Assembly: GCA_017309115.1 (NCBI GenBank)
Contig: JAFLEF010000046.1
Span: forward strand, 1 to 60,990
DNA: 60,990 bases
DNA from: Verrucomicrobiota bacterium
GTDB lineage: Bacteria; Verrucomicrobiota; Verrucomicrobiia; Limisphaerales; UBA9464
Reading direction: 5' to 3'
Shown: one piece after another, positions 34,704-43,173 of the stretch
How positions within the stretch are numbered: the first letter of the stretch is position 1
How the letters are laid out: every line of letters starts with the position of its first letter
Position numbers and translations under genes: made by a program
Notes under the pieces: model-generated
Told to the model about the DNA's origin: nothing
The model's database searches: none
The model's input: the letters and a program-made list of their open reading frames with translations, nothing else

Positions 34704-35507
34704 TTATCCTTGAACCGCAGTGGCTCCGGCTGGTCGGGTCCTAACGGGGACCTGTTTCTTGGGTCCGAAGCGGAGGCGAGCTGTGTCGCGCACCTGACTC
34801 AGGATAGCCCAAGGGGTTTTCAGCAGGATCTTTAGGTCCAAGAGCGGACTCACAGTTGCTATGTAGCACTCGTCGAGCCGTATCATTTCTGGGAACGAAA
34901 GCCGATTCTTGCCGCTGACCTGCCACAGACCGGTCAGACCCGGCAATCCGTTGAAGCGGGAGCGTTGGGTGGGACCATACCAGGCGAACTCAGTCGGAAC
35001 ACAGGGTCGTGGTCCGACAAAACTCATGGTACCTTGAAGAACATTAAGGAGTTGTGGGAGCTCGTCCAAGCCGGTGGCCCGCAACCAGCGGCCGCCGGGG
35101 ATCAGCCGGGGATCCTGATGGTCGAGCTTGGTCATCGGCGCCTGGGTCTGGATGAGCTTGTCCAGATGCTCATCGTGCATCCGGCTTTCCGCGCCGACTT
35201 TCATCGTTCGGAATTTGAGCAATTCGAACCGCCGACAGCCGTAGCCAATTCTCGTTTGTCGGAAAAGCACTGGACCATTGGATAACCACTTGATGGCCAG
35301 AGCGGTGGCCAGCATGACGGGGATCAAGACGGGCGCCAGAAGGAGGATCAGAAAAAGGTCGAGACCTCGTTTCCAAACCGGAACCGCTGGCGGGGGTGTT
35401 GCCACCTCTTCTTGGGAAGAGAGTACGGGCACCTCACCGGACCTTGCGGATTCCAGAAGCACCTGGGAATTCTCAGCGTTGGATTCTTTCAGTTCTGGGA
35501 GCGGCAT
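34704..35507 (-). CDS. Second initiating sugar transferase (bacterial sugar transferase family)
   Basis: About 267 residues. One N-terminal hydrophobic helix (LDLFLILLLAPVLIPVMLA) precedes the sugar-phosphate transferase domain: FRQTRIGYGCRRFELLKFRT, RWLRATGLDELPQLLNVLQG, MSFVGPRPCVP, and GLTGLWQVSGKN. It lacks the multi-helix N-terminus and Rossmann region of the WcaJ-type enzyme at 24117, so it is the short PglC-like class. A Pro/Glu-rich N-terminal stretch precedes the helix. ATG at 35507 is preferred; an in-frame TTG at 35570 is possible. It heads the operon sugar transferase-wbpB-wbpD-wbpE-femAB-wzz, behind a sigma-54 candidate. Confidence 0.88.
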   Translation of the reverse strand: MPLPELKESNAENSQVLLESARSGEVPVLSSQEEVATPPPAVPVWKRGLDLFLILLLAPVLIPVMLATALAIKWLSNGPVLFRQTRIGYGCRRFELLKFRTMKVGAESRMHDEHLDKLIQTQAPMTKLDHQDPRLIPGGRWLRATGLDELPQLLNVLQGTMSFVGPRPCVPTEFAWYGPTQRSRFNGLPGLTGLWQVSGKNRLSFPEMIRLDECYIATVSPLLDLKILLKTPWAILSQVRDTARLRFGPKKQVPVRTRPAGATAVQG

Positions 35508-35711
35508 GAACTCACGGGGTTGAACTGCGGCCGAATCGACAGAAACACGGAGCTCTCTTGGATAAACCAAGGCGAAGGGAAGGGGACCGCTACCGCGACC
35601 CCAAAACCGAAGTGAACTCGGTACTGTACTTCTAACTCCTTGGGAAGAAGCCTGTTTTAAGGACTCCCTCGATTGACGCTACTGCTGTTTCTATTTCATC
35701 CAGTCTTCTCA

Positions 35712-35728
35712 AAGCAACTCAGGTGCCG
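35712..35728 (-). promoter_or_regulatory. Candidate sigma-54 promoter of the wbpB-D-E/wzz operon
   Basis: Minus strand reads CGGCACCTGAGTTGCT: GG and GC are 10 nt apart, with GGCAC and TTGCT intact. The start point would be near 35702, leaving a leader of about 195 nt to the chosen ATG. Apart from this site the gap between the sugar transferase and lnt (about 35571-36157) shows no gene or repeat that I can support; it must also hold the lnt promoter, which I cannot place. Confidence 0.6.
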
Positions 35729-36157
35729 TTGCACGAGTGCGAGTGGGACGCGCTCGTCAAAGCGCTGGGAGTCGATGTTGAGAGACGGGATGCCGACCGG
35801 TCGTAGATCTGATTTTGACCTGTAACACTACCTTGGATTTGAGACTGAGCTGGCGACTGAGTCCGAAGAAACAGACCCATCCGCCTGATGAGAGGGTTGG
35901 TTCTCATGACGGCGCAATCTGACGGTCCGAGTAGACGGCGGTGCTGGAATGCCAGCAAGGAAATTGTCAGGCTGGATGCACTTTGTTTCCGATTGTTGCT
36001 CGAGACACTGAGGTTTGATGGAAAAATGTCGAATGGAAGGGTCGTTGGAGGCGAGTGAAATGCCGATCTCTGACGTCATCGTGTTCGGCCAGCACACTGT
36101 TTACGGCGCGAAGGTGGTTCCGCCGACAGTTTCCGAGTACCGTCTCGGTCTCGGGGC

Positions 36158-37837
36158 ATGAAGCGGGATTTTTCGTCAACCCTCTCTAATTTGCACAAGT
36201 CTATTTTATTCAGATGGATGCGGGAACTGGTCGCAGTCGGAAGCGGGGTTTTAGCAGGGTGCGCGTTTCCCTTGTCGGAATGGTCCGGATTGGCCTGGGT
36301 GGCGCCGGGAATGTTGTTGGCGGCTAGTCTCGGTTTAACGCCGAAACAGAGCTTTCGATTGGGGTGGCTGGCAGGTTGGGTACAGTTCGCAATCTCTCTT
36401 CGCTGGCTGCTCCTGATTCCATTCCCCTCCGGTGCAGTGGCGGGGTGGCTTGCCCTGAGTGCCTATTGCGGACTTTTTTCGGCGCTCTGGCTTTGGTTGG
36501 CGACGAGATGGATCAGAAACCTAGCCTCGCTTCCGGAGACCTGCTCGTGGGTCCAGGCGGCAGATCTGGTCTCACGGCAACCGTGGGGTCGGCGTTTGAC
36601 GCTGTGGTTGGTTTTGGCGGCTAGTGCGACGGGATTGGAAGTGATTCGAGGACGGTTTCTGAGCGGCTTTCCCTGGAACTTTTACGGGATCTCGCAGTGG
36701 CAGAATGCGCCCTTGATTCAGATTGCGTCGGTGACTGGCATTTTCGGGGTGACCTTCCTCGTCTATTGGGTGTCGTTGGCCTTGTTGGGCGCCCTGCTGC
36801 AGGTGCGACGCTCGAGTGAGAATCGGTTCGGCTGGACGGCGGACTTGCGGATTCCCCTGGTGGTCTTGCTCGTGGTGGTGGGCTGGGGCTTTCGGCGGAT
36901 CATGACGGCGCCTCCGGAAGGCCCGGCGACGACACTCGGGTTGGTCCAGCCGAGTATTCCCCAGACCTTGATTTGGGACGATGCGGCCAATCCGGAACGA
37001 TTCGCCAAAGTCTTTGCCCTCACCGAGACAGCGTTGGCGGGTCGGCCTGAGGTGCTGATTTGGCCAGAGGGTTCCTTACCGGACATCACGGAAGCGCAGT
37101 TTCGGGCGGTGACCGGGCTGACCCAAAAGGCGGGCGCCGATTGGATCTTTGGAACGGGCTATGGTCGAGAGGTGGAAGGGAGGCGCGAACACTACAATGC
37201 GGCGCTCCTGGTGGATCCGTCTGGTCGGGTGGTCGATCGCTATCACAAGCGGCGGCTGGTGATCTTTGGCGAGTTCATTCCGTTCGAATACACCTTGCCG
37301 ATCATGAAATGGCTGACGCCCATCGGCAGCAGCTTCACGCCAGGGAAGGAGGCCAAGGCGTTTCGGGTGGGATCGGGAACGAACACGGTGGTTTCGCCGG
37401 TGATTTGCTTCGAAGACATGTTTCCGGAAACCACTCGGGACCACGTGACGCCGGAGACGGACTTTCTCTTGGAGTTGACCAACAACGGGTGGTTTGGAGA
37501 GAGCAGTGCACATTGGCAGCATTCCGCCGGAGCGGTCTTTCGGGCGGTCGAAAATGGAGTGCCGGTGGTCCGGTGTGCCAACAATGGTCTTACCTGCTGG
37601 ATCGATGAATTTGGCCGAACCCGGGATCTGCTGGGCAAGGGCGGCAATGTCTACGCCCCGGGAGTTTTGTTGACGCGGGTGCCGGGTCGCCTCGAGGGGC
37701 AGCCTCGCCCGCTGACGTGGTATCACCGCCAGGGCGACGTCTTCGGAGGCCTGTGCGTGGTGGTTATGATGGGCATGGTGATTTGGGACATTTCGGGGCG
37801 TCGGCGGGCGGTTCGACCGAACCCGGTTCCATTATGA
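36158..37837 (+). CDS. lnt: Apolipoprotein N-acyltransferase
   Basis: A 559-residue inner-membrane enzyme that adds the third acyl chain to lipoproteins in the periplasm. Six or so N-terminal membrane helices are followed by a nitrilase-type domain (about residues 255-510) with the triad Glu in LIWPEGSLPD, Lys in DRYHKRRLVIFGEF and Cys in VICFEDMFPE, then a final helix (about 530-550). The usual length is about 510-530, so it is slightly long. Divergent from the polysaccharide locus. Its stop overlaps the next start (ATGA). Confidence 0.95.
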   Translation: MKRDFSSTLSNLHKSILFRWMRELVAVGSGVLAGCAFPLSEWSGLAWVAPGMLLAASLGLTPKQSFRLGWLAGWVQFAISLRWLLLIPFPSGAVAGWLALSAYCGLFSALWLWLATRWIRNLASLPETCSWVQAADLVSRQPWGRRLTLWLVLAASATGLEVIRGRFLSGFPWNFYGISQWQNAPLIQIASVTGIFGVTFLVYWVSLALLGALLQVRRSSENRFGWTADLRIPLVVLLVVVGWGFRRIMTAPPEGPATTLGLVQPSIPQTLIWDDAANPERFAKVFALTETALAGRPEVLIWPEGSLPDITEAQFRAVTGLTQKAGADWIFGTGYGREVEGRREHYNAALLVDPSGRVVDRYHKRRLVIFGEFIPFEYTLPIMKWLTPIGSSFTPGKEAKAFRVGSGTNTVVSPVICFEDMFPETTRDHVTPETDFLLELTNNGWFGESSAHWQHSAGAVFRAVENGVPVVRCANNGLTCWIDEFGRTRDLLGKGGNVYAPGVLLTRVPGRLEGQPRPLTWYHRQGDVFGGLCVVVMMGMVIWDISGRRRAVRPNPVPL

Positions 37838-38316
37838 ACACCGGATGGTTGATCGGGTCAGCCTGGTTGACGTTTGTACTTTGGGCTTTGGGAGAGTGTT
37901 TTCTGGCGACTCCCCGCTGGCGTGACCGGGCTTGGGTTCGCGGATGGTGGAGTGTGGGGTGCGCTCTTTTGACGCTGCATCTCGGACTTGGCCTCGAATA
38001 CCATCAGTGGAGTCAGGCCGCAGTAGTCCGGGATACGGCTCGGCAGACCGAGGAACTCGTGGGCTGGGCCTGGGGCGGCGGAGTGTGGTTCAACTACCTT
38101 CTGTTGGCGTGGTGGTGGGTTGATTGTGGAAGAAGCTGGTTCGTGGGCTCGTCCTGGAATCGGAAGGGGACCGGCCTCTGGCTTCGGCGCGGGTTCTTTT
38201 TCTTCATGTGGTTCAATGGGGCGGTGGTTTTCGCCGAGGGCGGGAGGCGGATTGGTGCGTTGGTGGTTTGCTTTTTGTTGCTGGGGTGTTGGGGGCGGGG
38301 AAAAGCTGAGAGCTGA
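37834..38316 (+). CDS. Small membrane protein translationally coupled to lnt
   Basis: A 160-residue hydrophobic, Trp-rich protein with four probable helices (GWLIGSAWLTFVLWALGECF, VGCALLTLHLGLGLEY, VWFNYLLLAWWWVDCG, FFFFMWFNGAVVFAEG). I do not recognise a family. The ATG is in an ATGA overlap with the lnt stop. The last codons (KAES and TGA) are written by a CTGAGAG heptamer array starting at 38305, as also seen in the epimerase gene, so the C-terminus may be longer in relatives without the repeat. Confidence 0.65.
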   Translation: MNTGWLIGSAWLTFVLWALGECFLATPRWRDRAWVRGWWSVGCALLTLHLGLGLEYHQWSQAAVVRDTARQTEELVGWAWGGGVWFNYLLLAWWWVDCGRSWFVGSSWNRKGTGLWLRRGFFFFMWFNGAVVFAEGGRRIGALVVCFLLLGCWGRGKAES

Positions 38317-38324
38317 GAGAAAAG
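38304..38324 (+). repeat. CTGAGAG heptamer array overlapping a gene end
   Basis: AGCTGAGAGCTGAGAG gives two to three CTGAGAG units and supplies the TGA stop of the small membrane protein gene. Confidence 0.8.
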
Positions 38325-38352
38325 GCAGCGAAGCGGGAGGCGGTGAGGAAGG

Positions 38353-38498
38353 CGCGAAGCGTTTGGACTGCGCCCGCCCTCTGGCGCTTTGGGGCGCGGG
38401 AATCGCGGCTGGGGTTTGTGGCTGCACTAAGGCGTCAGCAGCCGTGACGAAAAGCGGTAGCTCGCGCCGCTCGCGACCGCAGTCCAAGACGCTTCGCG
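38353..38498. repeat. Foldback element, 20-bp inverted ends
   Basis: Left arm CGCGAAGCGTTTGGACTGCG (38353-38372); right arm (complement) is identical except for one inserted C, at 38478-38498. The 105 bp between contain further GC-rich hairpins. Non-coding, about 146 bp, in the gap between the small membrane protein and the MFS gene. Confidence 0.85.
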
Positions 38499-38545
38499 TG
38501 GGCGACGCGGGTGTGGGAACGAACTGTCTGGGTCCGTTACGCGAA

Positions 38546-38570
38546 CGGCTCGGTGGAACCTCGCCCTACC
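38546..38570 (-). repeat. Short palindromic repeat (GGTAGGGCGAGG family)
   Basis: Minus strand GGTAGGGCGAGGTTCCACCG followed by AGCCG. Related to the copies at 4793, 28043, 28145 and 53371. Confidence 0.65.
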
Positions 38571-38655
38571 CGGGGAAAGCTGAGAGCTACTAACTGCTTC
38601 TACTGGAAGCTAGGGATCGTGACTGGGGGTTCTCGTGCGATACACTGGCGGCCGC

Positions 38656-39930
38656 ATGTCTGCGCTAGCACCGGTTTTGCGGCGACCACCGCTGATTTCC
38701 AGTTGGCTGCCGTTTTACTATGGCTGGGTCAATGTCTTGGTCGCGGCGCTGGCGATGGTGGCGACTTTACCCGGTAGGACCCAGGGGTTGGGGCTGATCA
38801 CGGAATCACTCCTGAAAGAATTCCGGATGGAACCGGCGACCTATGCGCAGATCAATTTGTGGGCCACGTTATTGGGGTCGCTGGCGTGTGTGGGGTTTGG
38901 TCGACTCATTGATCGGCTGGGTAACCGGGTGATGATGGCCTTGACGATTCTGCTGTTGGGAACGGTGGTGGTGGGGATGAGTCAGGTCACCGCGCTTTGG
39001 GCTCTCGCGGTGGCCGTGACCCTGACGCGTGCGTTCGGTCAGAGCGCGCTGTCGATTTCGAGTTTGAGCGTGGCTCCGCAGTGGTTTGGGCGACGTTTAC
39101 CGATGGCCATGGCGGTTTATTCCGTCGCCTTGACGGTCGGGTTTATGGCGGCGTTTCCGGGACTGGGACATGTGATCACGCAGTCCGGTTGGCGGGTGGC
39201 TTGGTCCGGGATGGGCTGGGTTCTGGTGCTCGTGGTGGCCCCATTGGCTTGGGCCTTAATCCGAAGATCACCGGAAGCGTGCGGATTGGAGCGGGAACCG
39301 ACGTTGGTTCCCACGGCGGTGGATGAGGCCCCTGACTTCACGTTGCGCAGAGCACTGGTGACCCCTTACTTCTGGGTCTTTGCGTTGGCCTCCACGTTGT
39401 ATGGCCTGGTGGCTTCTGGAATTGGGTTGTTCAACGAATCCATTTTGGCGGAACGGGGATTCGAAGTGTCGGCTTACCATCAGGCGCTGGCGGTCACCGC
39501 TCTCACCGGGCTCGCAGGCAATTTTCTGGGAGGCTGGCTGGCGACCCGTTGGCCACTGTCCCGGTTGTTGGCCGGGGCCATGGCTCTCCTTGCGGCGGGT
39601 TTGATGGCTTTGCCTTTCTTGAAGTCCCAGAATGATCTGTGGGCGCAATCCGTCCTGATGGGATTGGCGGGCGGACTTGTGGCCGTTCTGTTTTTTACAG
39701 TGTGGGGTCGGACCTATGGCCGCCGCCACTTGGGGCAAATCCAAGGGGCGGCCCAGATGCTGACGGTCGTGGGATCGGCGGTCGGGCCGCTGTGTCTGGC
39801 CGCGGTGGTTTCGCGAACCGGTTCCTATTCTGCGGCCTTTTTCGGATTGGCGGCAGTGGTCGGAGTTGTGGGCATCGCGGCCCTCTGGATCCCGATTCCC
39901 CGGTCGAACGAAATGGCGCGGAAGCCTTAG
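38656..39930 (+). CDS. MFS transporter
   Basis: A 424-residue major facilitator with 12 hydrophobic helices. The loop between helices 2 and 3 has the motif GFGRLIDRLGNRVM (variant of G-x-x-x-D-R-x-G-R/K). The N-terminus (FYYGWVNVLVAALAMVATLP) resembles the oxalate/formate or monocarboxylate-type MFS group, but the substrate cannot be assigned. ATG at 38656 is chosen over GTG at 38635. It is convergent with leuB and the two stop codons overlap (TAG and TAA share bases at 39927-39930). Confidence 0.85.
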   Translation: MSALAPVLRRPPLISSWLPFYYGWVNVLVAALAMVATLPGRTQGLGLITESLLKEFRMEPATYAQINLWATLLGSLACVGFGRLIDRLGNRVMMALTILLLGTVVVGMSQVTALWALAVAVTLTRAFGQSALSISSLSVAPQWFGRRLPMAMAVYSVALTVGFMAAFPGLGHVITQSGWRVAWSGMGWVLVLVVAPLAWALIRRSPEACGLEREPTLVPTAVDEAPDFTLRRALVTPYFWVFALASTLYGLVASGIGLFNESILAERGFEVSAYHQALAVTALTGLAGNFLGGWLATRWPLSRLLAGAMALLAAGLMALPFLKSQNDLWAQSVLMGLAGGLVAVLFFTVWGRTYGRRHLGQIQGAAQMLTVVGSAVGPLCLAAVVSRTGSYSAAFFGLAAVVGVVGIAALWIPIPRSNEMARKP

Positions 39931-41066
39931 ATCGCCCCGGCAATCGCCTCGCCCATCGCTTGGGTTCCCACCTTGAGGGCCGTCGGATCGGCTGGGTTGA
40001 AGATGTCGCCGGTCCGGAGTCCCTGACCGATCGCGTGAGACACGGCGGTTTCGATGGCGACGGCTGCTTCTTCGAGTTGGAAGCTGTACCGGAGCATCAG
40101 GGCCACGCTCAGGATTTGGGCGATGGGGTTCGCCAAGTCCTTCCCGGCGATGTCGGGTGCGGTCCCGCCGGCGGGCTCGTAGAATCCGAAGGTTTGGGCA
40201 CCGGTCGTGCTGCCCAAGCTGGCGCTGGGGAGCATTCCGAGAGATCCGGCCAGGGCCGCCGCTTCGTCACTGAGAATGTCGCCGAAAAGATTCTCGCAGA
40301 GCATTACGTCGAACTGCGTCGGTTTCAGCATGAGCTGCATGGCCGCGTTATCGACAAACATGTGTTCCAGGGTGACGTCTGGGAATTCCTGGCCCATGCG
40401 GGTCACCACTTCGCGCCAAAGAATGCCGTTCTCCAATACATTCGCTTTGTCGATGCTGGTCACCTTTTTGCGGCGGAGGCGGGCGGCCTGGAAGGCCACC
40501 CGGGCAATCCGTTCGATCTCCGGCGTGGTGTACACCATCGTATCGATCGCGCGGTGAAATCGGCGAGGTTGGGCGGCGCCTTCGCGGGCTTCGATGACTT
40601 CCTCGGTTTTCTTCGGTTGGCCGAAGTAAAGCCCGCCCGTCAATTCGCGGACCACCAACACATCCAGACCTTCACCCTGACGTTCAGGGCGGAGCGGACA
40701 GGCGTAGGCGAGGATCTTGGGGAGCCGGACCGGGCGCAGATTGGCGAACAAACCAAATTCCTTGCGGATCCGGAGCAAGGCGGCGCGTTCCGGGCGTTCC
40801 TCCTTGGGAATGGTCGGATCGCGATCCGGGAGTCCGACCGAGCCAAACAGAATGGCGTCGGATTCGCGGCAGAGTTGCAGGGTGGCGTCGGGAAGTGCTT
40901 TACCGGCGGCGTCGATGCCTGCCCAGCCCACGGGGGCTTCGGTAACCTGGAACTGGAGTCCGAAGCGACGCTCAATGGCGCGCAGCACCCGCAGGGCTTC
41001 CCGCATTACTTCCGGACCGATGCCATCGCCGGCCAACGCGGCGATCTTCAAACAAGCTGAACTCAT
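39927..41066 (-). CDS. leuB: 3-isopropylmalate dehydrogenase
   Basis: About 379 residues. Oxidative decarboxylation of 3-isopropylmalate to 2-ketoisocaproate in leucine synthesis. Features: IAALAGDGIGPEVMREALRV at the N-terminus, the RKEFGLFANLRPVRL substrate region, VVRELTGGLYFG, VTSIDKANVLENGILWREVV (catalytic Lys), and the metal-binding LCENLFGDILSDEAAAL. GSLGMLPSASLG and EPAGGTAPDIAGK are the cofactor-binding region. ATG at 41066 gives the normal N-terminus. No other leu genes are adjacent. The cytoplasmic housekeeping call is secure. Confidence 0.95.
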   Translation of the reverse strand: MSSACLKIAALAGDGIGPEVMREALRVLRAIERRFGLQFQVTEAPVGWAGIDAAGKALPDATLQLCRESDAILFGSVGLPDRDPTIPKEERPERAALLRIRKEFGLFANLRPVRLPKILAYACPLRPERQGEGLDVLVVRELTGGLYFGQPKKTEEVIEAREGAAQPRRFHRAIDTMVYTTPEIERIARVAFQAARLRRKKVTSIDKANVLENGILWREVVTRMGQEFPDVTLEHMFVDNAAMQLMLKPTQFDVMLCENLFGDILSDEAAALAGSLGMLPSASLGSTTGAQTFGFYEPAGGTAPDIAGKDLANPIAQILSVALMLRYSFQLEEAAVAIETAVSHAIGQGLRTGDIFNPADPTALKVGTQAMGEAIAGAI

Positions 41067-41168
41067 ACGCGAACCGCGATCTTGTAGACCAAAGTTCAAA
41101 CCTCAAAGCCCAAAGAGAACGGGCAAGCCGTCCGGAAGCCGGGCCGTTGATCGGCCAGTTGAACCCAA

Positions 41169-41711
41169 CTATCTGAGGACCACCAAGCCGAGAAAGGTAA
41201 CGAAGACGCCCCACACGATGCCGCTGACCGCGGCGAGACGAAAGCGGAAGGGCGCTTGGGTTACCCACTGGATGGCGTCGCGGAGACGCCAGGGGGACAT
41301 CGACCACCACATGGCGAGAATCACCCAGACATAGGCCCATCCCGTGATCGCGTTGCGCCACGGACTATCGTGCCAGCGCGCGTGCTCGCACATCCACCAA
41401 GCCGCCATGAGCATGACCACGCTCAGTCCGCGCACCGCCAAGTAATCTCGAACAAACAGACAGCAGCCCACGCCTACGACGGCGAAGCCCACCAGCATCA
41501 GGTTTTTCCAGGGGGCAATGTCCGAAAGGGTTTCGTGCCAGAGGTTCCATTCGAACCACGCCGTGCCGATGAGCATGAGGAGGACCCCCAGCCCACCGTT
41601 GCGGGGGAACTTCTGGAGCCAGGATCCAACCCAGTCCGGTTTCAGCAGGGCCAGACCGTGGGAGACCACCATTCCTGCTCCCAGGAGCAGGCAGAGTTGA
41701 GCAAGGGTCAT
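41169..41711 (-). CDS. Conserved-looking small membrane protein downstream of miaB
   Basis: A 180-residue hydrophobic protein with five or six helices, rich in Trp and Leu (AQLCLLLGAGMVVSHGLALL, LGVLLMLIGTAWFEWNLW, MLVGFAVVGVGCCLFV, LSVVMLMAAWWMCEHARW). No known domain recognised. Its start overlaps the miaB stop (ATGA at 41708-41711), so it is coupled to it. Function unknown. Confidence 0.7.
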   Translation of the reverse strand: MTLAQLCLLLGAGMVVSHGLALLKPDWVGSWLQKFPRNGGLGVLLMLIGTAWFEWNLWHETLSDIAPWKNLMLVGFAVVGVGCCLFVRDYLAVRGLSVVMLMAAWWMCEHARWHDSPWRNAITGWAYVWVILAMWWSMSPWRLRDAIQWVTQAPFRFRLAAVSGIVWGVFVTFLGLVVLR

Positions 41712-43096
41712 GAGTGAGAAAGAGCAGTCAGGGCTGGAGTCGGTTCGTCGTCGATCCCGGTGAGCACGGGAATTCCATAGAGCGTGAAAGCCCCGGCGCG
41801 TTCGACCTGAATCTTCAGGAGTTCGCCTCGGTGCCGTTCATCGCCTTCGAAAATCACAATTCGGTTGGTTCGGGTCCGGCCTTCGAACCGGGCGGCGTTC
41901 CGTCGGCTGGGACCTTCCACCAGGATCTCCACCGTGCTCCCGACGAGCTCGGCGTATTTCCTTGAGGCCAACTCATTGATCGTCGCCAGCAACCGCGCGT
42001 GCCGCTCCTCAATGACCGACTCCGGCAGTTGTCCGGGCATCGAAGCCGCAGGGGTGTCGCGCCGTTGGGAGTATTTGAAGGCGTAGGCCTGGTCGAATTC
42101 CACCTCGCGGCAGAGCGAAACCGTCTGTTCGAAATCCTCCTCCGTCTCGCCGGGGAAACCCACGATGATGTCGGTGGTGATCGCGATTCCGGGCTGAACC
42201 TGCCGCAATTGCTCGATGAGGGAGAGAAAGCGCTCGCGGGTGTAGCCCCGGTGCATTTCCTTGAGAATTCGGTTCGAACCGCTCTGCACGGGAAGGTGCG
42301 CGTGCTCCACGAGCTTCGGCAGCCGGCCAAAGGCTTCAATCAGGTCCGCGCCGTAACCCTTGGGATGCGGCGAGGTAAACCGCAGGCGCTGCAAACCCTC
42401 GACCTCATGTACGGCTTCAATCAGCTGCACGAAGGCCGAGCGACCGTCCTTCACCGGGTAATCTCGTTTACCGAAACTGGTCACGATCTGACCCAGCAGC
42501 GTGATCTCCCGTACCCCGCGATCCACGAGTTCGCGAACTTCGGCCACGATGTCGGGAATGGTCCGGCTCCGTTCGAGTCCGCGGGTGGCGGGGACGATGC
42601 AGAAGGTGCAGTGCTGGTTGCAGCCCTGCATGATGCTGACAAACGCGGTTACCGGGCGTTGACCGCCGGGTCCGGGCAAATGTTCCCGAATGGCAGCCTG
42701 AGAACCGGCTTCCTCAGCGGTATCCACGATGTGGGTCTCGCGGCCGTGCAGGAGGGAGTCCAAATGTTCGCCCACCCGGTGGAACTTTTGCGTGCCAACC
42801 ACCAGGCGCGCGCCGGATTGGACCAATTCCTCGCCCCGGCTTTGGGCCATGCAACCCAGGAATCCCAGGACCGGATGGCGGCCCTGTTTGCGGGCGACGC
42901 CGGCGATGGCCGACATTTTGCCCAAAGCTTTCTGTTCGGCGAGATCGCGAACCGAGCAGGTGTTGAGCAAGACCACGTCGGCCGAAGTTTCATCCGGAGC
43001 CAAAGTGTAGCCCCGGGCTGCCAGCTGGGCGGCCACCGCCTCGCTGTCCCGTTCGTTCATCTGACACCCGTATGTTTTGATGAAAACCTGCGGCAT
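41708..43096 (-). CDS. miaB: tRNA-2-methylthio-N6-dimethylallyladenosine synthase
   Basis: A 462-residue radical-SAM methylthiotransferase that thiolates and methylates i6A37 of tRNAs. N-terminal UPF0004 domain with cluster cysteines in KTYGCQMNERDSE, LLNTCSVRDLAEQ and LGFLGCMAQ; radical-SAM triad in MQGCNQHCTFCIVPATRG (CxxxCxxC); C-terminal TRAM domain (about residues 385-445, ending in a VLTGI-type strand). Length and motif order match MiaB rather than RimO or MtaB. Downstream gene coupled by ATGA. Confidence 0.95.
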   Translation of the reverse strand: MPQVFIKTYGCQMNERDSEAVAAQLAARGYTLAPDETSADVVLLNTCSVRDLAEQKALGKMSAIAGVARKQGRHPVLGFLGCMAQSRGEELVQSGARLVVGTQKFHRVGEHLDSLLHGRETHIVDTAEEAGSQAAIREHLPGPGGQRPVTAFVSIMQGCNQHCTFCIVPATRGLERSRTIPDIVAEVRELVDRGVREITLLGQIVTSFGKRDYPVKDGRSAFVQLIEAVHEVEGLQRLRFTSPHPKGYGADLIEAFGRLPKLVEHAHLPVQSGSNRILKEMHRGYTRERFLSLIEQLRQVQPGIAITTDIIVGFPGETEEDFEQTVSLCREVEFDQAYAFKYSQRRDTPAASMPGQLPESVIEERHARLLATINELASRKYAELVGSTVEILVEGPSRRNAARFEGRTRTNRIVIFEGDERHRGELLKIQVERAGAFTLYGIPVLTGIDDEPTPALTALSHS

Positions 43097-43173
43097 GAAG
43101 CGAAAGTGGCGGGCAACGTAGGGAAGGCGGGAGAGTGAGCCAACGGGTTTTTTGCAGGATCACGGCTGCGGAA

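Noticed and set aside
38635-38655. GTG start for the MFS transporter
   Set aside because: The ATG at 38656 gives a more normal N-terminus and the extra seven residues add no recognisable feature.
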